The translations under genes and the position numbers were made by a program. A DNA stretch of 64,000 bases from Anisus vortex (Eukaryota; Mollusca; Gastropoda; Planorbidae), in NCBI GenBank assembly GCA_949126835.1, contig OX421499.1, positions 24,091,990 through 24,155,989 on the forward strand. Direction: 5' to 3'. Position 1 is the first letter of the stretch; every line of letters starts with the position of its first letter. The notes below the pieces were generated by a model. That model made no database searches and was not told where the DNA came from. It worked only from the letters and a program-made list of their open reading frames with translations. Below are positions 38,300 through 52,400 of this stretch, in pieces.

Positions 38300-41200
38300 G
38301 CAACACTATTCTTTTTTTTGTGTGCAGATAGCGCAGTTTTTTTTAATTCAAATTCATTTGATAGTTCTATTTTGTTTTTATAAAAAAAAAGATTAGAAAT
38401 GTAAAAAAAAATAGGTGAAATCTAAAAAAAAGAAAATTGTCGAAAGTAGATATAATATTAGGGAGAACGTCTACAATGGCACAGTCTCCCAATGTACATT
38501 TAAACACAATGCAGTTATAAGCCACTTTAATACAACTATAATAAGAGGGGAGCACTGCTATTTCATTCTAAGTCTTTATTGTCTTTTTTTTTTCGTAAAG
38601 TGCTCAAAAACAAACAAAAAAAATATTGTAGAATAAAAACATTAAAATTGTAAAAATGAACATAGCACCCAACGCCAAACGATGAAAAAGCACCTAAAGA
38701 GAAACGACAGACATGTGTATATGTGTGTAAATTATGTGTGAGTGTGTAAATCGAGGGTGAATAGTTTGTACATAGGACACCAAGCAACAGCTTTACAGCA
38801 AACTAAAATCCATTTGGTGTCTCTCAGTTTATGATTGTTTTAGAGCAAACCCAAGTTAAGGGGGCCGAAGAAGTGCAACCCTCGTCCTCGATGGGCGGGG
38901 TACATTTCCCTACCCCCGGCACTCCACAAGGGGGGGGGGAGCTATTCCCCCAAGGTCGGGGTGCATGATTTTCTAGTGTTATATAATATATAGGAAATCA
39001 CTGGTGAAGCACACGCAAAGAGAAGAAATAAAAAAAATTACATCAACACTTGGAAACAAAACAATAAATAAATAAATTGTATTAATTTGTAAAACAAAAA
39101 AATCCTCTAACGTAGCACCCACAGTGTGTCATCACTCAAGTTATCTATACAAGCAAAATAATAAATGATAAATCATCACTTTAGAACACTTCGTAGAGCT
39201 AATTTAAAACAACAAAAACTATATTCAACCTAAAGATCAAAACATTTATAATTACAGAATTTTACCAATGATGATCATTTATTCTGTATTTTTGGGAAAA
39301 GTCTAAGTTTACAAAGGTAAAAATAAAATATTTCGTTTTACAATTGGTAATACACTAATACACACAAATTTAAAAATATGTATAAATGTATATATATAAT
39401 TTAAAAAAGCTAGTCATTGCTAAACATTGATATTACTTTATTATACTAAAAGACTTTTTTGTAAAAGAAAAAAAAAAGGTAAATTTCACAGCCTTAGCAA
39501 TATGACTATTTACAATATTTGGCAATTAATTTCAATGATTACTTAAAAAAAAATGTTTTTTCTTTCAAAAGATCAAACAAACAAACAAAAAATTCAGATC
39601 TTTTGTTAAGGTGGTTCCCCTAAAACGATAGGCCTTTAGGGACCACAAGGACGGGAGGAGGTCGTCAGATTGTAAGGTGGGCTAGAGTTTCTATATTTAT
39701 CCAACATTTGAAGTGATTTTTTGGTGAACTTTTGGATAATATAAATTATTTGTTGTTCTTGTTATTAGTTTTGAGAATATTTTGTTACAGGGATTAAAAA
39801 AAACATGAGAAACCGTTACGAGCACTGGTAGCCCGGTTTTATTATTGCTTTTTACAATTTAGACCATATGACATTTTTTTTTATGTACAGAAAAGGCTAT
39901 TTACCGAAACATTCAAGCAGCACATATATAAGCAAACTTAGAGGCCATCACCTTTAGAGCGCGCGTGGGTTTGTGTGCAATATATATCACATATTGAAAT
40001 TATTTTCTTTATCAAAGAATATATATGTACGTGCTGAAATAAATTCATAAATAATTATTTTGATAATATTTTCTATAAAAATAAATTCATATTATATAGT
40101 TTAAAAACTTTTATTTGTATTAGATAATGAATCATTCCAATATATACTTTTGGTGATCATAATTGAGTTATAATATTTCATCTTGTGAAAATATAATGAT
40201 GTGCAATAAGATAAACACATTTTTACAAGTTTTTCATTTTTAAAAAAAACCAAACAAATAAACATTATTTCAGTGTGTATCTCACAGTGTTTAACAAAGT
40301 AGGTCAAAAGGAAAAGAACATCCGGGGATGCCATTCCCAAACTGTACATCAAATCAAAGGTCGTAACCCATTTGAGTGTGGATAAAATCTATCTAAACAA
40401 ATAATTTCTGGAGTAGCATACGTCTTATTTCATTACCAAAAAAAAAAAAAACTATACAAGAAATAATTCATATCTAATATATACACACTTTGAAAAAAAA
40501 ATTTAATACTCCATTTATGCGACTTTTGATTGAACTCAGAGGTCAAGGTGACACGAGATGTTTTCTGGCGAAGACAAGAACAAGCAGCATGGATGCAGCA
40601 AGAACCAGTTTGATCAGAAACTAGCAAAAGTTCTTCAAAACATTGACCATAACAGAAACAAGAGAAAAAAAATTATATAATATTCAAATGTAGACTATGT
40701 ATCTATAGTAAAGAACCGTGTCTTCTTGTTTTCAACTTGAATGTTCTTATGTTCTCTTTGAATAAAGCGGACATCCATAGGCGGAGCGAGCTAAGCGTTG
40801 TTTTTTATTTGTTTTTTTAAGTAAAAGCATGTTGTCGGTTCACAAGATGGTAGGAGGGCCTTGGAGAGGTGATCTGCCGCCCTCGGGGGTACTAAACTGT
40901 CTAACCTTTTCTAGAACTTGTATTTCCTCTGGAGACGAAGATCAAGAGATTATAATGAGTAAAGACTACACATTGGCAAATTGAAACATAATATATTACA
41001 TTTATATAAATATATATACTGCACAAAAAAAAGCTTAGTCATTGTAATAAAATAACATTATAAACACATTTAGTTTTTTAACCTAATTATAAAAACAGTT
41101 TTATATTTAATTAATTTTAAAAGACAAAAGACGAACATTACGAGAAAAAAAAACGATATATAAAACACCTTTAAGTAAAACGTTCTATTGAAACAAGACG

Positions 41201-42017
41201 TAAACTAAGACGACATTTTGTTTTTTTAACAAAACAATCTTTACCTCTAAATACAAACAAACACGAGACAAAACATACATGAAAACAACAAATCGGGTTC
41301 CACAAAATGTTTACATATTATTATTTGTAATGTTCTATTTAAAAAAACAACAAACAGACGTCGGTATGGAGGAATTTACTTTGGTATAAATTACGTCATT
41401 AACGTGTTTTCCTTTTCAACAAAACACATATTTAAAGTGAGCGTGTACACTTTAAGCCAAACACAGATATTATATTTCGCAAAAAGTTTTTTTTAAACGG
41501 CTTTATTCTGCTAGGCCGAAACGTTATATAAACAAAATATAAACGATCGTATTTATTGTATTATCGCGTTTTTATATTGAAAATTTGTTCTAAAATATGT
41601 TTTTTTAAATATCATTAAATTTTTATTTTTTATTTTATAAAATTCAACAATTTACTCGATTACACGCTCCGTTATTTCTGTCTGACCACAAAATAAAATT
41701 TTTCGACAAGTAAGACTATCTTTGAGCTGTTTTTTCTTCTGATTTCAATTCTTGGATTTGAGAAATTTTACCATTCTATTTACATTCTAAAAGCGCGCTC
41801 TTAATTGAAGAAAGAAACTCGTCGTCTGCTCAGACTGTTAATGGCGGCAAAAAAATACCAAAAAGCTTTTTTTTTAATTTATAAAGCCAAATTAGTTTAA
41901 AGCTAAACTCCATGTAAACATCAATTTCATACAATAATTGAATACTGTTTCGTACATTTCTTTAATTATTATACGTAAGCTAAAAAAAAAAGGCGCCAAA
42001 CGGAACTTCCGTTATAC
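38300..42017. other. AT-rich intergenic stretch between convergent genes
   Basis: No supported coding region. Part of it may be the 3' UTR of the minus-strand gene. Homopolymer A and T runs are frequent and a poly-G run lies at about 38,930. Confidence 0.5.
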
Positions 42018-42314
42018 AAAGACTATAATAAGCTGGACAGCTTGCTCTATTTTTAGAGCTTATGTGTTCTTTTTTTTCCGTGCGCAACCAATAAGGCTGT
42101 CTTGATTTACTTCTACGCTCTTACGATTGCGTTAAAGATTTCCGTTGTATACAACTTTCGATTTTAATCTTAATTTTTCATTGAGAAAATCATAGCGAAC
42201 TACTAAACCGGAAGTCCAGAGGTCTTAGTGCGATCGGAAATTCCGAAACTAAGTGTTTCAAATTATCAAATAACAGAAATATCAAAGCAAGCGTTCCAAC
42301 TTATTATAGTCTTT
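42018..42314. mobile_element. MITE with ~29-bp inverted ends (copy 2)
   Basis: Left end AAAGACTATAATAAGCTGGA then CAGCTTGCT; right end AGCAAGCGTTCCAACTTATT then ATAGTCTTT, its near-perfect complement. The interior is colinear with the copy at 36,381-36,665. Confidence 0.75.
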
Positions 42315-43337
42315 GGTTTATAAACAAGTTTTGGTCACATTTTGTGACAAGCTTAGAAGCTTTGGATTTTTTAAGCGTAACAGCAGGTTTAGGGCGGGAG
42401 GGAAAATTCAAAGCAATGAATTAGTCACATGCTTCCGGTCAGTTTTACTTAATGCTGCCTTGATATCAACTATAACAAAGTTATTAAGCAGCGAATCTGC
42501 AATTCTCAGTGCCTCAGTATCCTTTCTGAGGCAGATCTAATTCTTTATTTTGCGATGTAAGAACTTGATTGATATAATATACATGATACGTATACTACCT
42601 ATGAAAATAATATTTCAACAAAAATGTGGTCATGGAATAATATACATTATAGAAGAATGGAAGTCTCTTTGTGAAAACAAAAGATTCCTATAAATCTATG
42701 TTTACATATATAATCCAATGTCTTCAAGAGATCATAAAGGTGTTCGCTTTGCATTGTAAAGTTCTACATTGTTCAATAGCATGGTTTTACAACGCTTTAA
42801 TTTTTTTCTTTTCTATTTCACCTAGTTCAACTAAATAATGGATTCAAAATGCAAAGTAGGCGTATTTATAGACTATGCTGACATTTTGTCTTATATGTAA
42901 ACAATGACAATTCCTGGAGCCATTTCAATATGATATATCAATACTCTCTGTACTCGGTATAGCAAATATTTCCTCTACACAATTTTTTTCCGGAAAAGGT
43001 TACGCTCCTTCCAGTGAAAATGACATACTATATCTATCCATGCAGTTATACGATATTTGATATACCGTATTGGTATAATATGTTTGTGGTCCGAAAAAAT
43101 ATACATATTTAGTAACATAAATCATACACCAGGGGATATGTCGTGGTCTGGATAGAATATACATTAGGTAAAGACTCGGATGATGTACAAACAAATAAAA
43201 GGTGCGGCAAAGGGGGTCGGGAGGGGAGTCAGGGCTGGGTGAGGGCGGAGGTTCGGAACAGATAGAACACAACGTCTGAGGTAGCCACCTACCCTCCCGT
43301 GTCTGTGGCCTGGCTACGGCTAACGCCTATGGCGGCT

Positions 43338-43439
43338 CTAGTCTCTGAAGTAGTCAGGATTGTTCTTGGATTTGGCCAGCGTCCTCCTTAGCCTACGTCG
43401 TAGATCCGACACTGGCATGTTGTCTGGATCTCCGCCAGC
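43338..43439 (-). CDS. exon H, alternative terminal exon of the minus-strand gene
   Basis: Acceptor CCCCCTCCCCTTATCTCAG (long pyrimidine tract). Read in phase 0 it gives 33 codons, AGGDPDNMPVSDLRRRLRRT then LAKSKNNPDYFRD, and TAG. Phase 0 fits a donor such as exon E or D but not the phase-2 end of exon F, so it probably belongs to a separate isoform. Confidence 0.65.
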   Translation of the reverse strand, partial: AGGDPDNMPVSDLRRRLRRTLAKSKNNPDYFRD

Positions 43440-46400
43440 CTGAGATAAGGGGAGGGGGTCAACCCAACAAGTTTTCGGTTATAAACGCTCAACAGGGCAT
43501 GGTTAGCATTGACAATAACATCACCTCTTCTATACACAGTTTAATCGTACATTTTAGATTTTCATATTTATATATAATTAATTATTATTTTAAAAGTAAT
43601 TAGAAAAAAAGTTGTTTTTTTTTTTTAATTAATTTAGAAATTGAATATATTTAAAAAATCGAGTGAAGTACCTTTTAAAAACAAATTTCTAGGTTCTTAA
43701 ATTTAAGTTCTTTGCATTCTCTCTATTAGCACATTAGCAGAAATTGTGCCTTTAAAATTTAACTGTTAATGTTCGCAGTTGTATTAGTTGCTCGAAATTA
43801 ATGTCATTTAAAGTTGTTTGTATTTCGTCGAAAACTTTGATTGAACACGAACCAATCTCAAATACCTAGATACATTATGGTTTAATTCTAGAATTTGTAT
43901 CACAATCAATGGATATTGATTCCGAGCACTTGATAATGCCTTTAAAATATGGAATTAGAACGTCAATAAAAGCACCCCATCACCAATTGAACACTATCTG
44001 TTGTCGAGAGTGTTTTACTGTTTGAATAAAATTAATAAGGACTGTTGATTGTGAATATAATTATGCTGAAAAGCCTGATTAGTTGGATTAAAAGTTGAGG
44101 CAATATGATTTTAAACCCTGAGCCTTCAGAACGTTCATGTTAAGATCAGCTTATGATGATTAAACCTTGTGATGTTCTGTAATAGTTAAACAAGAAATTA
44201 AATGTGTTTAGGATTCTCTCAACGTTGTTTGCTGGTCTGAAAACACACATACATATACACTAACAGCTGCATTCAATAGACTCATTAGTCGAGTGTCGAG
44301 TCGCAAGCGAATTAGCTACTTTCTATTCTAGAGAACAATCTCCTGTCCGAGGCATGCCGCCTTATGGCATGCCCAAAACCAGAGCCAGAAAAAAAGCGAG
44401 GGACGATTTGCGCTCTGTGTGCTAGAAGAGAGGAAGCTAGAACTGAGTATATTTTTGTTTTGTTAACGTAATTTAACTAAATAGAATATACATCTAATTA
44501 GCATTATAATAAAATGTTGTTTAAGAGAGGAAGCTTGCAGAAATACATAGAGTGGCATGCTGGAAATAAGAGCGTTTTATATTATACAACAGCAAGCCTG
44601 TTATTGGAGCTGTGTATATGTGGCAGTAATATCAGATTAAGTGGCATAGTGTAAGCGTGTTGAATATGTGAATAATGTTACTATTTTAAACATGCTGAAC
44701 GTTTCTTAGATTGTATTGTTATTATTACATCTATATCAAGTAGTAGTTAGGCCTAACAGGACATGCTTAGCTGGTGCTGCCAACGAATCATTTTTTTTTG
44801 TAAGATTTTTAAAAAAGGAGGTCTATAAATTGTATTGTTCACTGGCGCGGTTCAAGTTTGAAAAATATGTCAAGTTGGCAGCACCGGATAACTGAGCGAA
44901 AATAAGCCAACGAGAACAAGAAAGGAAACATCGAGAGTATGCCAAGCAAAGAATTAGGAAATGTTACTATTTGAAGTCTAAAAATGATATATGTTTTATT
45001 GTAGGCCTATATTATGTGAATGAGCTAGTAGATAGTTTAGTGGCTCATGCTACAAGTGTGGTTTTAGACGCCTCGTAAATATATTGAAGCCATGAGTAAG
45101 CGCGCGCTCACACCAATCAAAGCATTGGTTACAGCAGACATGGCAACTGGTCTCATTGGTTGGTTTGGCGTGTTTTGTGTGTTGCGTTACCTTGACGACA
45201 GAAAGCTGGTGTTTTTGTTTTTGTTTTTCATCATCTCAAATGGTGTGCTGCCTCAGGATAGATTTTAAACCACCAGGAGATAAGAACACAACAAAGACTG
45301 GGAAGACTAAAAGTCTAAATTTAGAAACAGTATTAAAAGGAATGGTTGGAATGTTGGGTTCAAGGTGAGTTCATGGGTTGTATTAAGGGTGAAGGTCACA
45401 TATTTTGTAGATGTTTCAAATACACAAGGGTAGTGGCGGGGGGTGGGGTGTGATAGACATACACAAATAGTGTCGTTTAGCAAGATTATCGTGTGTTTAA
45501 ACTAAACGATAGCATACACATTTCAAACTCTATAATCTTAGTTGAAGACTTGGATTATTACTAGATCTACAGTTTACAGAAGAATCGACCATGTTAGTTT
45601 CATTCGGTTTGTCTATTATTTTTTTATGTAAATCCTTCTTTTTAATTAGTTAAAGTTCAAAACCTCTAAATTTGATATCAAATACGAATCTTTAGTACAT
45701 TATATTAAAGGATTGTTTTCATATGAAAAGAAAAAAATAAGAACATCCCAGAAAGAAATGTGTATAAAAGTCAGATGTAAATAAACTTCATGAAACACAA
45801 AAAAAATTGTAAAGGAAATTTTTTTTTTTATTAAAAAAATATTTTTGCGGATTGTAAACCGGATGATGTCAATTTGAAAGTTAAAAAAAAACGTAACGAT
45901 TATCGGTTGCGGTGTTTGGTAAATGTGGTTTTTGCAATGCATGTGTGTGTAGGGTGGTGGTTGCCGGAGTTGAGACGTGTTTGAGACGTGAATAAGACGT
46001 GTTTGAAAATTGGTTTTGAACGTGGTTGGGGGGACGTGGTTGAGACGTGATTAAAACGTGGTTGAGACGTGGCTGGGGGACGTGGTTGAAATTTGGTTGA
46101 AACTTGGTTTGGGGACGTGGTTGGTGGGTCGTGGTTTGAGACGTGGTTGATAAGTACAAGCCAAGCGCAGACCAACACTTACAGCATAATAAGCAGGAAT
46201 TTTTACCGAGCTCCTTCCTTCAACACTGTAACAAAATATAGAGGTCAGTGTTCTCTTTGTAATAAATTCAGTTATAATCATGAAATAATATAAATTACAG
46301 GTATTATTATACAGGTCAGTCTATTAGAGCAGGGGAAAAAATCAAAACCACACAATACTGCAAAGTTATCTTATCGTTTTTTTTTTAAATACTTTTATCA

Positions 46401-49400
46401 ATAGTTATACACAAACTAAAAATTTAACTAAAAAGTCATAATTACTTTTTCCTTAAACATAATGGGAGGGAAAAATGAAATGTTGTTCATAATAAAATTG
46501 TTATAATACTTGCCATAAAAATGTTAATCAAAATACATGCAGGTATATGTCTCGTTTCTTAGAGAACATGCTATTATGGGATATACGTAAAGCTTTCATT
46601 ATTTGTACGTGTGCTAAAACAGTCCTCCAACCCATACTCCAATACCACTTACAACAAATGTTACAAAAAAAAAAAAACTGTCCAACTTTCCCACACATTT
46701 TTTCTTAAACTGTTTAAACCTAGCTCTATTAAACCCAACGAAGTGATTGTGGACTATTAGAAAAATTGTAAACAGAGAGATTTGTTGTAAATTTTTTTAG
46801 AGATTAATTTTAAATTCTAATTATATCTTGTATATTCTTCCTAAACCCACTCTTTCTCTAATTTTATGTTTGAAAATATTTGTTGTTTTTTCGTTACCAT
46901 GGAGAAGATGATTAATGTCTATGACAAATTTTCGTCTAGCCAACCATACAAAGATGACAACTATTTACGCTATTTCTTTATTTAACTTGATTACATTCAG
47001 ATGTTCGTTTTTTTGTTTTCTTTAATTAAATCCATGAAAAAATCAATTTCATATACAACGTAAAGTTATATTTATATTTCTTGACAATGAAGTTGCAATG
47101 GTGTTATAAGATAGAGTCGTTTATGTTGAACTGTTTGAATTGAAGTCAAAATAACTGTCCCACTTACGTTGGGAAATTTATAAATGTGTATGTTATAAAA
47201 TAGTATAAGTAGTTAATGCACACTTTTGAGTACATTCAGATACCAAAATCTCAGATTGAACCCTTGATAAAAATAAAATGCTAGTCCCTTTTCTATATTA
47301 GAGGTATTGATTTGTTCAACAGTAGATTTATATATGAATAGATTACAAGCAAGCGAAATAATGTAGGTAGGCATGTGTGTGGGATAAATACATAGGAGTG
47401 ACCTTTTTTTTATTCCATTTTTCTAACCTACGTCCGATAATACTTTGAAATAAAAAAAAAACATATAAATACTCCAGTTACGTTATTGATCACTCTAAGA
47501 TGGTGGCAAAACATGCACTATGATTGTGTGGTCATACAAAATGAAAATCAAAATGTGCTCGTATTACACGCATATAAAATGTTACTGCAACGATACAGTG
47601 TATTCCAAAAAGGATTTTAAAAACAACTATTAGTGATCAATATTCTATAAAAAGATATCACGTTTTAAAATATTTGTGTTTACGGCGGTTAAAAAAGAGT
47701 TGTGGAAGCGATAATATTGTAACAGGTGGTACACTAAATCTATGTTAGTGAAGGACTGCTGAGATTTATCTGATAAATTTTGGTGACTTTTTGTTTTGTT
47801 TTGTGACTGGATGTTTTGTTTTGGATGAAGTGGCTATTCACACCCGATAGACTTAGTAATCGATAAGGAAATGTATGAAATGTTAAAAAAAATAAACAGA
47901 TTTCACTAGTAAGTATCGGTTAGTTTATAAGGAAGGGATGGCATTGTAGTTTGTTTTGTTGTTGTTGTTGTAATTGTAGTTTTGGTGATTGTGTGCTATT
48001 TCTTATAAAATATTGTAAGAATGTGAATTTATTACAATATATTTTTTTGTTTTTTTCCCCTCTTCTTTTTCATTTTTTTAATGGATTCTAAGGAATTTGG
48101 ACTGAAAATTGGTCCAAACAGCCTAAAGGGACCCGGGACCGAATAGGCGCAGCCTTTGTTTAATTTGAGACACGAGAGAAAGAATTTATGAAGGTTGTGA
48201 AGCTAGAAATGAAAAAAACTCGGAAACTGTTATTTTCTACCATTATACCGCAGTATTGGTCAGCGACACAAATATTTTAAAATGTGACATTATATCAATT
48301 TTTTTGAACGATATGTTTGGCTTCATGTAGGCTATATTTATTCTAGGGGTAAAAGAATGTGTTCTTTGTGGAAAGGTGTGGGTGAGGTTGGGGTAGCATT
48401 CAGTCAATTTTAAAGGTTTGTAAACAAGATACGGAACTCTCGAAATGCTACGAAATATGGATGTAGACTTCTGGGATGTCTGCGCCGGAAGTACCTTGTG
48501 CTGGGTACGGTGATGATCTGGGGCGCAATTTTAATATCATCCTTCCGCTTGAACAGCTTTTGCGCCCAGCTCGGCAGTTCATTGTCAGGCGTCTCGGCGG
48601 ATGGCGTAGCCGCAGTCCGGTTTGCGTCGTCGCCTCTTGTCCACGTCGCAGTCCTTTCGGCGTCGGTGGCGTCTCGCGTCCATGCCGCAGATCGGTTGGC
48701 GTCGTAATCCCTGGACAGCGGTGCAGCTCGATAGAGGTCGACATCTCTAGACCAGGCCCCGGAGCGGGTGGTATCGTAATCTAGTGACCATGCGGCGGAA
48801 GGCCGGTACGCCTCGTAATCTCTTGACGGCGGGGCAGACCGGTAGGACTCGAGATCCCTTGACCACGCCGCGGAGCGGCTCACATCGGCATCCCTAGACC
48901 AAGATGAGAGATCAGTTTCCACAAAGGATCTTGGTCTCGGTTCCAATCTGAGCGCAGGAGATCGCTTTTAGAACATAGGGGTTGAAAAAAAGAAATGTAT
49001 ATGATTGACATAGGCTATACCTCGACACGCTTCAAAATAATATTTTCTTTGCTCAATAGAAGGCTTCTCAGTTTTAACGTAATCTTAGAAAAAGAAAAAG
49101 CTTTTAAACTGTTGATTGTTGGACTAGATAAGTGTTTGTTCTTTTATTGTATGTTGGAATTGAAGGATTAGCATTACATCTCATTTATTTTCCAAGAAAG
49201 TGCTTGGGTTCTATCTGATTAGAGGACAAACTGTTGAATTTTGCTGGAATAATGCACTTGTATTCTGTGACTGCTAGAAATGGACTTTGAAATTATTATT
49301 TTTTAGAAAAACATTGCGCTCAAGAACTAAAAGAAAAGGCCCGCTCCAATAGATCTACCATGTGACAAAAAAAAGTAAGTCTGTGTTTTAAAATATCATT

Positions 49401-52400
49401 ATGACCATTGTTCATGTCAGAAAGTGAAATCATATTTGTTGTCTTTAGAATGTATTTGTTCGGACTAATGAATGAATGAAAATCGTTAAGAGATGAAAGA
49501 GAAAGAATACAGAAGGTACAGAGTACAGGTGACATAGAATACAAATGGTACATAATGCCCACCCTAGTGTAAAAAATGATTTTGGCAACACTGCGTTGGG
49601 AATATGTTTGAAAAAAATTAAGCGTCGTCACAGTTTGAGCATAGCTAATCTAAGAAATGAATAAGAACCTAGCGGTTAGCTCACCAGACTGTCAACCAAA
49701 AAACCACTTGACACGTCGCGGGTTCGAGCCCCGCCACCGGCAGATCCCTGTCGCCCTACAGGAGTTTTGGGACTAGATGGCGTTAATATTGAGTTGTTAT
49801 CACATGCGCTTAACCGGCAGCAGTGAAACCTCTCACAGATTAATGGTCTTCTAGAGCGCACTGAGCATGCTAAAATAGCATGGGTAGAAGCGCTATATAA
49901 ATTACCATTACCATTACCATTAAACGTTGCCATTTTTTAATACAGATTTCACGACTAATTCCCATACAAAATGGTGAAGATTAAAATGTATATAGCAGAT
50001 ATTTTGATTTATATGAAAATACAGGGACACTCCGATTTCTTTAAAAATTGATGAGCTTATTTAAAAGAAATGTTTGCGCGTTTAGAACGGTGTCAGGAGA
50101 TATACAAAATGTAAGATGTGAAACGAAAGTGAAAAAGAAACAAATTAGTATAACTGTAGGCCTAAAAGTATCGGAAAGTTAGAATATCATTTAGTGTTCG
50201 GTACTACATATTCGCATTGCAGCGTTATTTTTATATACTATGAATACACTGGTATTTTCTGAAAATGCAAAAACAAAACAAAAATTGATAAGCATTAGAT
50301 TAACAGCCGATATAGCAGAAGATATATTGAAAAGTTCCATGCTGAAAAAAAAAGCTATTACATTTAAATATGACAATGTCAGAAATTGCATGAAATAAAA
50401 GCATTTTGATAACAGCCCATGTAAAGTATAGTAGAATGTGAAATTTAGATATTGTTATTCAATACAATGGGGGACAAAACAATGAAATGACCGATCACCA
50501 CATGCGTCTAGGATAAGATCACAGATACAGGTTCATTTCTATTAGCATACAAGTTTAAATTAGGAGGTTTTAAAACACACAAAATCACGATGCAACTATA
50601 ACGGTGGATTTCAGCCCACTTCTGACCTTCCATGGCGATTAACTGTAGTGAAAATAGCTAAGAACACTTCCCGAAGAGTTTCATTTCTTCTCTTTTGCAC
50701 TTTTCTCAATATACCGTTTTCAAGTTAGTATTAATATTATTTTGTTTGCTCAACATCTTACTGTTATAGCATCGTAAGGGAATGCCAGAGTGGGCGGTAC
50801 CATGAAAACTTGGAGGCGGAGATCAGAATTTTATTGGTCATTGGAGTGGAGGACGATTAGTCAATAGACACAACTATGATGTGAGGTGATGAGCAGGCAT
50901 TATATTTAAAAAAAAAAAAAAAGAACCAAATATGCATCACAAAGTTTATGTAGGTTAACGCCTGGAAGGCGGTGCACACATTTTCCATCCTCCGTTTTAC
51001 AGAAACCCAATCCCGATCTCCGCCTCTGCCAATAAACACACGAAAATGATTATGGTTTTGTATTGGTGCTTGGGGTTGTTGTTGTTTATGTTTGGTCATT
51101 ACTTTTGAGAAGGATGGGACGGAATCTTGAAGTCGCTGTCCAGATAGCGGTCCAACAACTGACGCTGTCTGTCCATCTTCTCCTGTACATCTTTGACCCG
51201 TTCTCTCATGCGAATGAAACTGGACGGCTCGTAAATTAAGTCATCAGGAGACAACCTCGACTCCACACGGTACTGTGGGCGGGGTCAATAAAATGGGGTC
51301 AAGGTTAGAGCATCAAGGTCACAAATAATAACATTGAAGAAGAAGAAACATTTAATGATAAGAACGAAAAGAAAATATGAAGAAGGAGTAATATGGGCTA
51401 AGTGTGAACACATCACGTCTATGAATAGAACATTACAAAATTGTATTCTACTATTCTGTCTCAAATGCTAGGAATACTACAAAAAACACATTATGCTAAA
51501 ATAATTGTCTAAAAAAATGCCATTGACTATAGAAAAACAGACAAGGAAGAAATGACATTTTCTTTCAATCTAATAGTTTTGTCAAAATACCACACATTTT
51601 TTTTTAAAATAAGTATTATCCTATATTTCAATAACTGTTTTCTTTGTAATCTTTAATTTAATTTTTTTTAAATTATAGAATTTGATACAACTTTCTAAAT
51701 GATCAGAAAAATAGCATGCAACATTTTTTTCTCACCCACCCACCAACAATAAAATAAAGTGAACAGCTTCCGGTTTTTTGGACTACGTACCTGCCAAGAC
51801 AAGAGATTTTTTGGTTTTGTGAAACCGTCAACATCTCTGATAGCTTTCCTCTCAGTGGGTTTGGGCTAAACAAGGGGGGAATTTAGAGTTGTTACCAAAT
51901 ACAAACTAAAGCATTCAATGACGTTGTAGTACTGTAAGGTCTTAAACTAAGTACTTCTTTCGCAAATAGTTTAGCATTTAGCAAGCTGCTAATTAAAACT
52001 TTGATATAACATTCTTGGCACAACATTTTCTTTTCTAAAAGGTTTTCTACAATAAAACACTATTGACTAAAACTAAACTATTAAACTTTTTAAAAAGTTT
52101 TAACATTTTTACAGCTTTAAATAGTTACAATTTTTCTCTTTACTTTAAAAGAATGTTTTTATTTAAACAATAAATAGTTTTATTATAGATTGTAATTATA
52201 ATAACATTATTTTTGTTAGATTTTAAGTATGAATTGGAACAAAAAATAGGTCAGATGTTAACTAGTAAAAAAATAGGAGGGAAAAAAGGTAGGAAAATAA
52301 TGAATTGCGCAGGCGTAAACTATGTTGCATAAAAACAAAAGAACAGTGCTGCCGAATTAGCATCATTGTCCAACATTTAAACTTAAGCAAAAAGTGTATT

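Larger units (their letters stand above)
43440..48409 (-). other. intron or 3' region between exons G and H
   Basis: 5 kb of AT-rich DNA. Holds a candidate CCAAT-rich segment (45.1 kb), an imperfect GACGTGGTTGA repeat (46 kb) and nothing else supported. Confidence 0.45.

Noticed and set aside
45881..46281. Overlapping Pro/His-rich minus-strand frames
   Set aside because: They translate an imperfect GACGTGGTTGA repeat; no splice context or domain.
48476..48784. Plus-strand frames opposite exon G
   Set aside because: GC-rich antisense shadow of the SRD-repeat exon.
49669..49740. tRNA gene
   Set aside because: The B box is good but no complete cloverleaf can be drawn, and the sequence continues into a SINE body.
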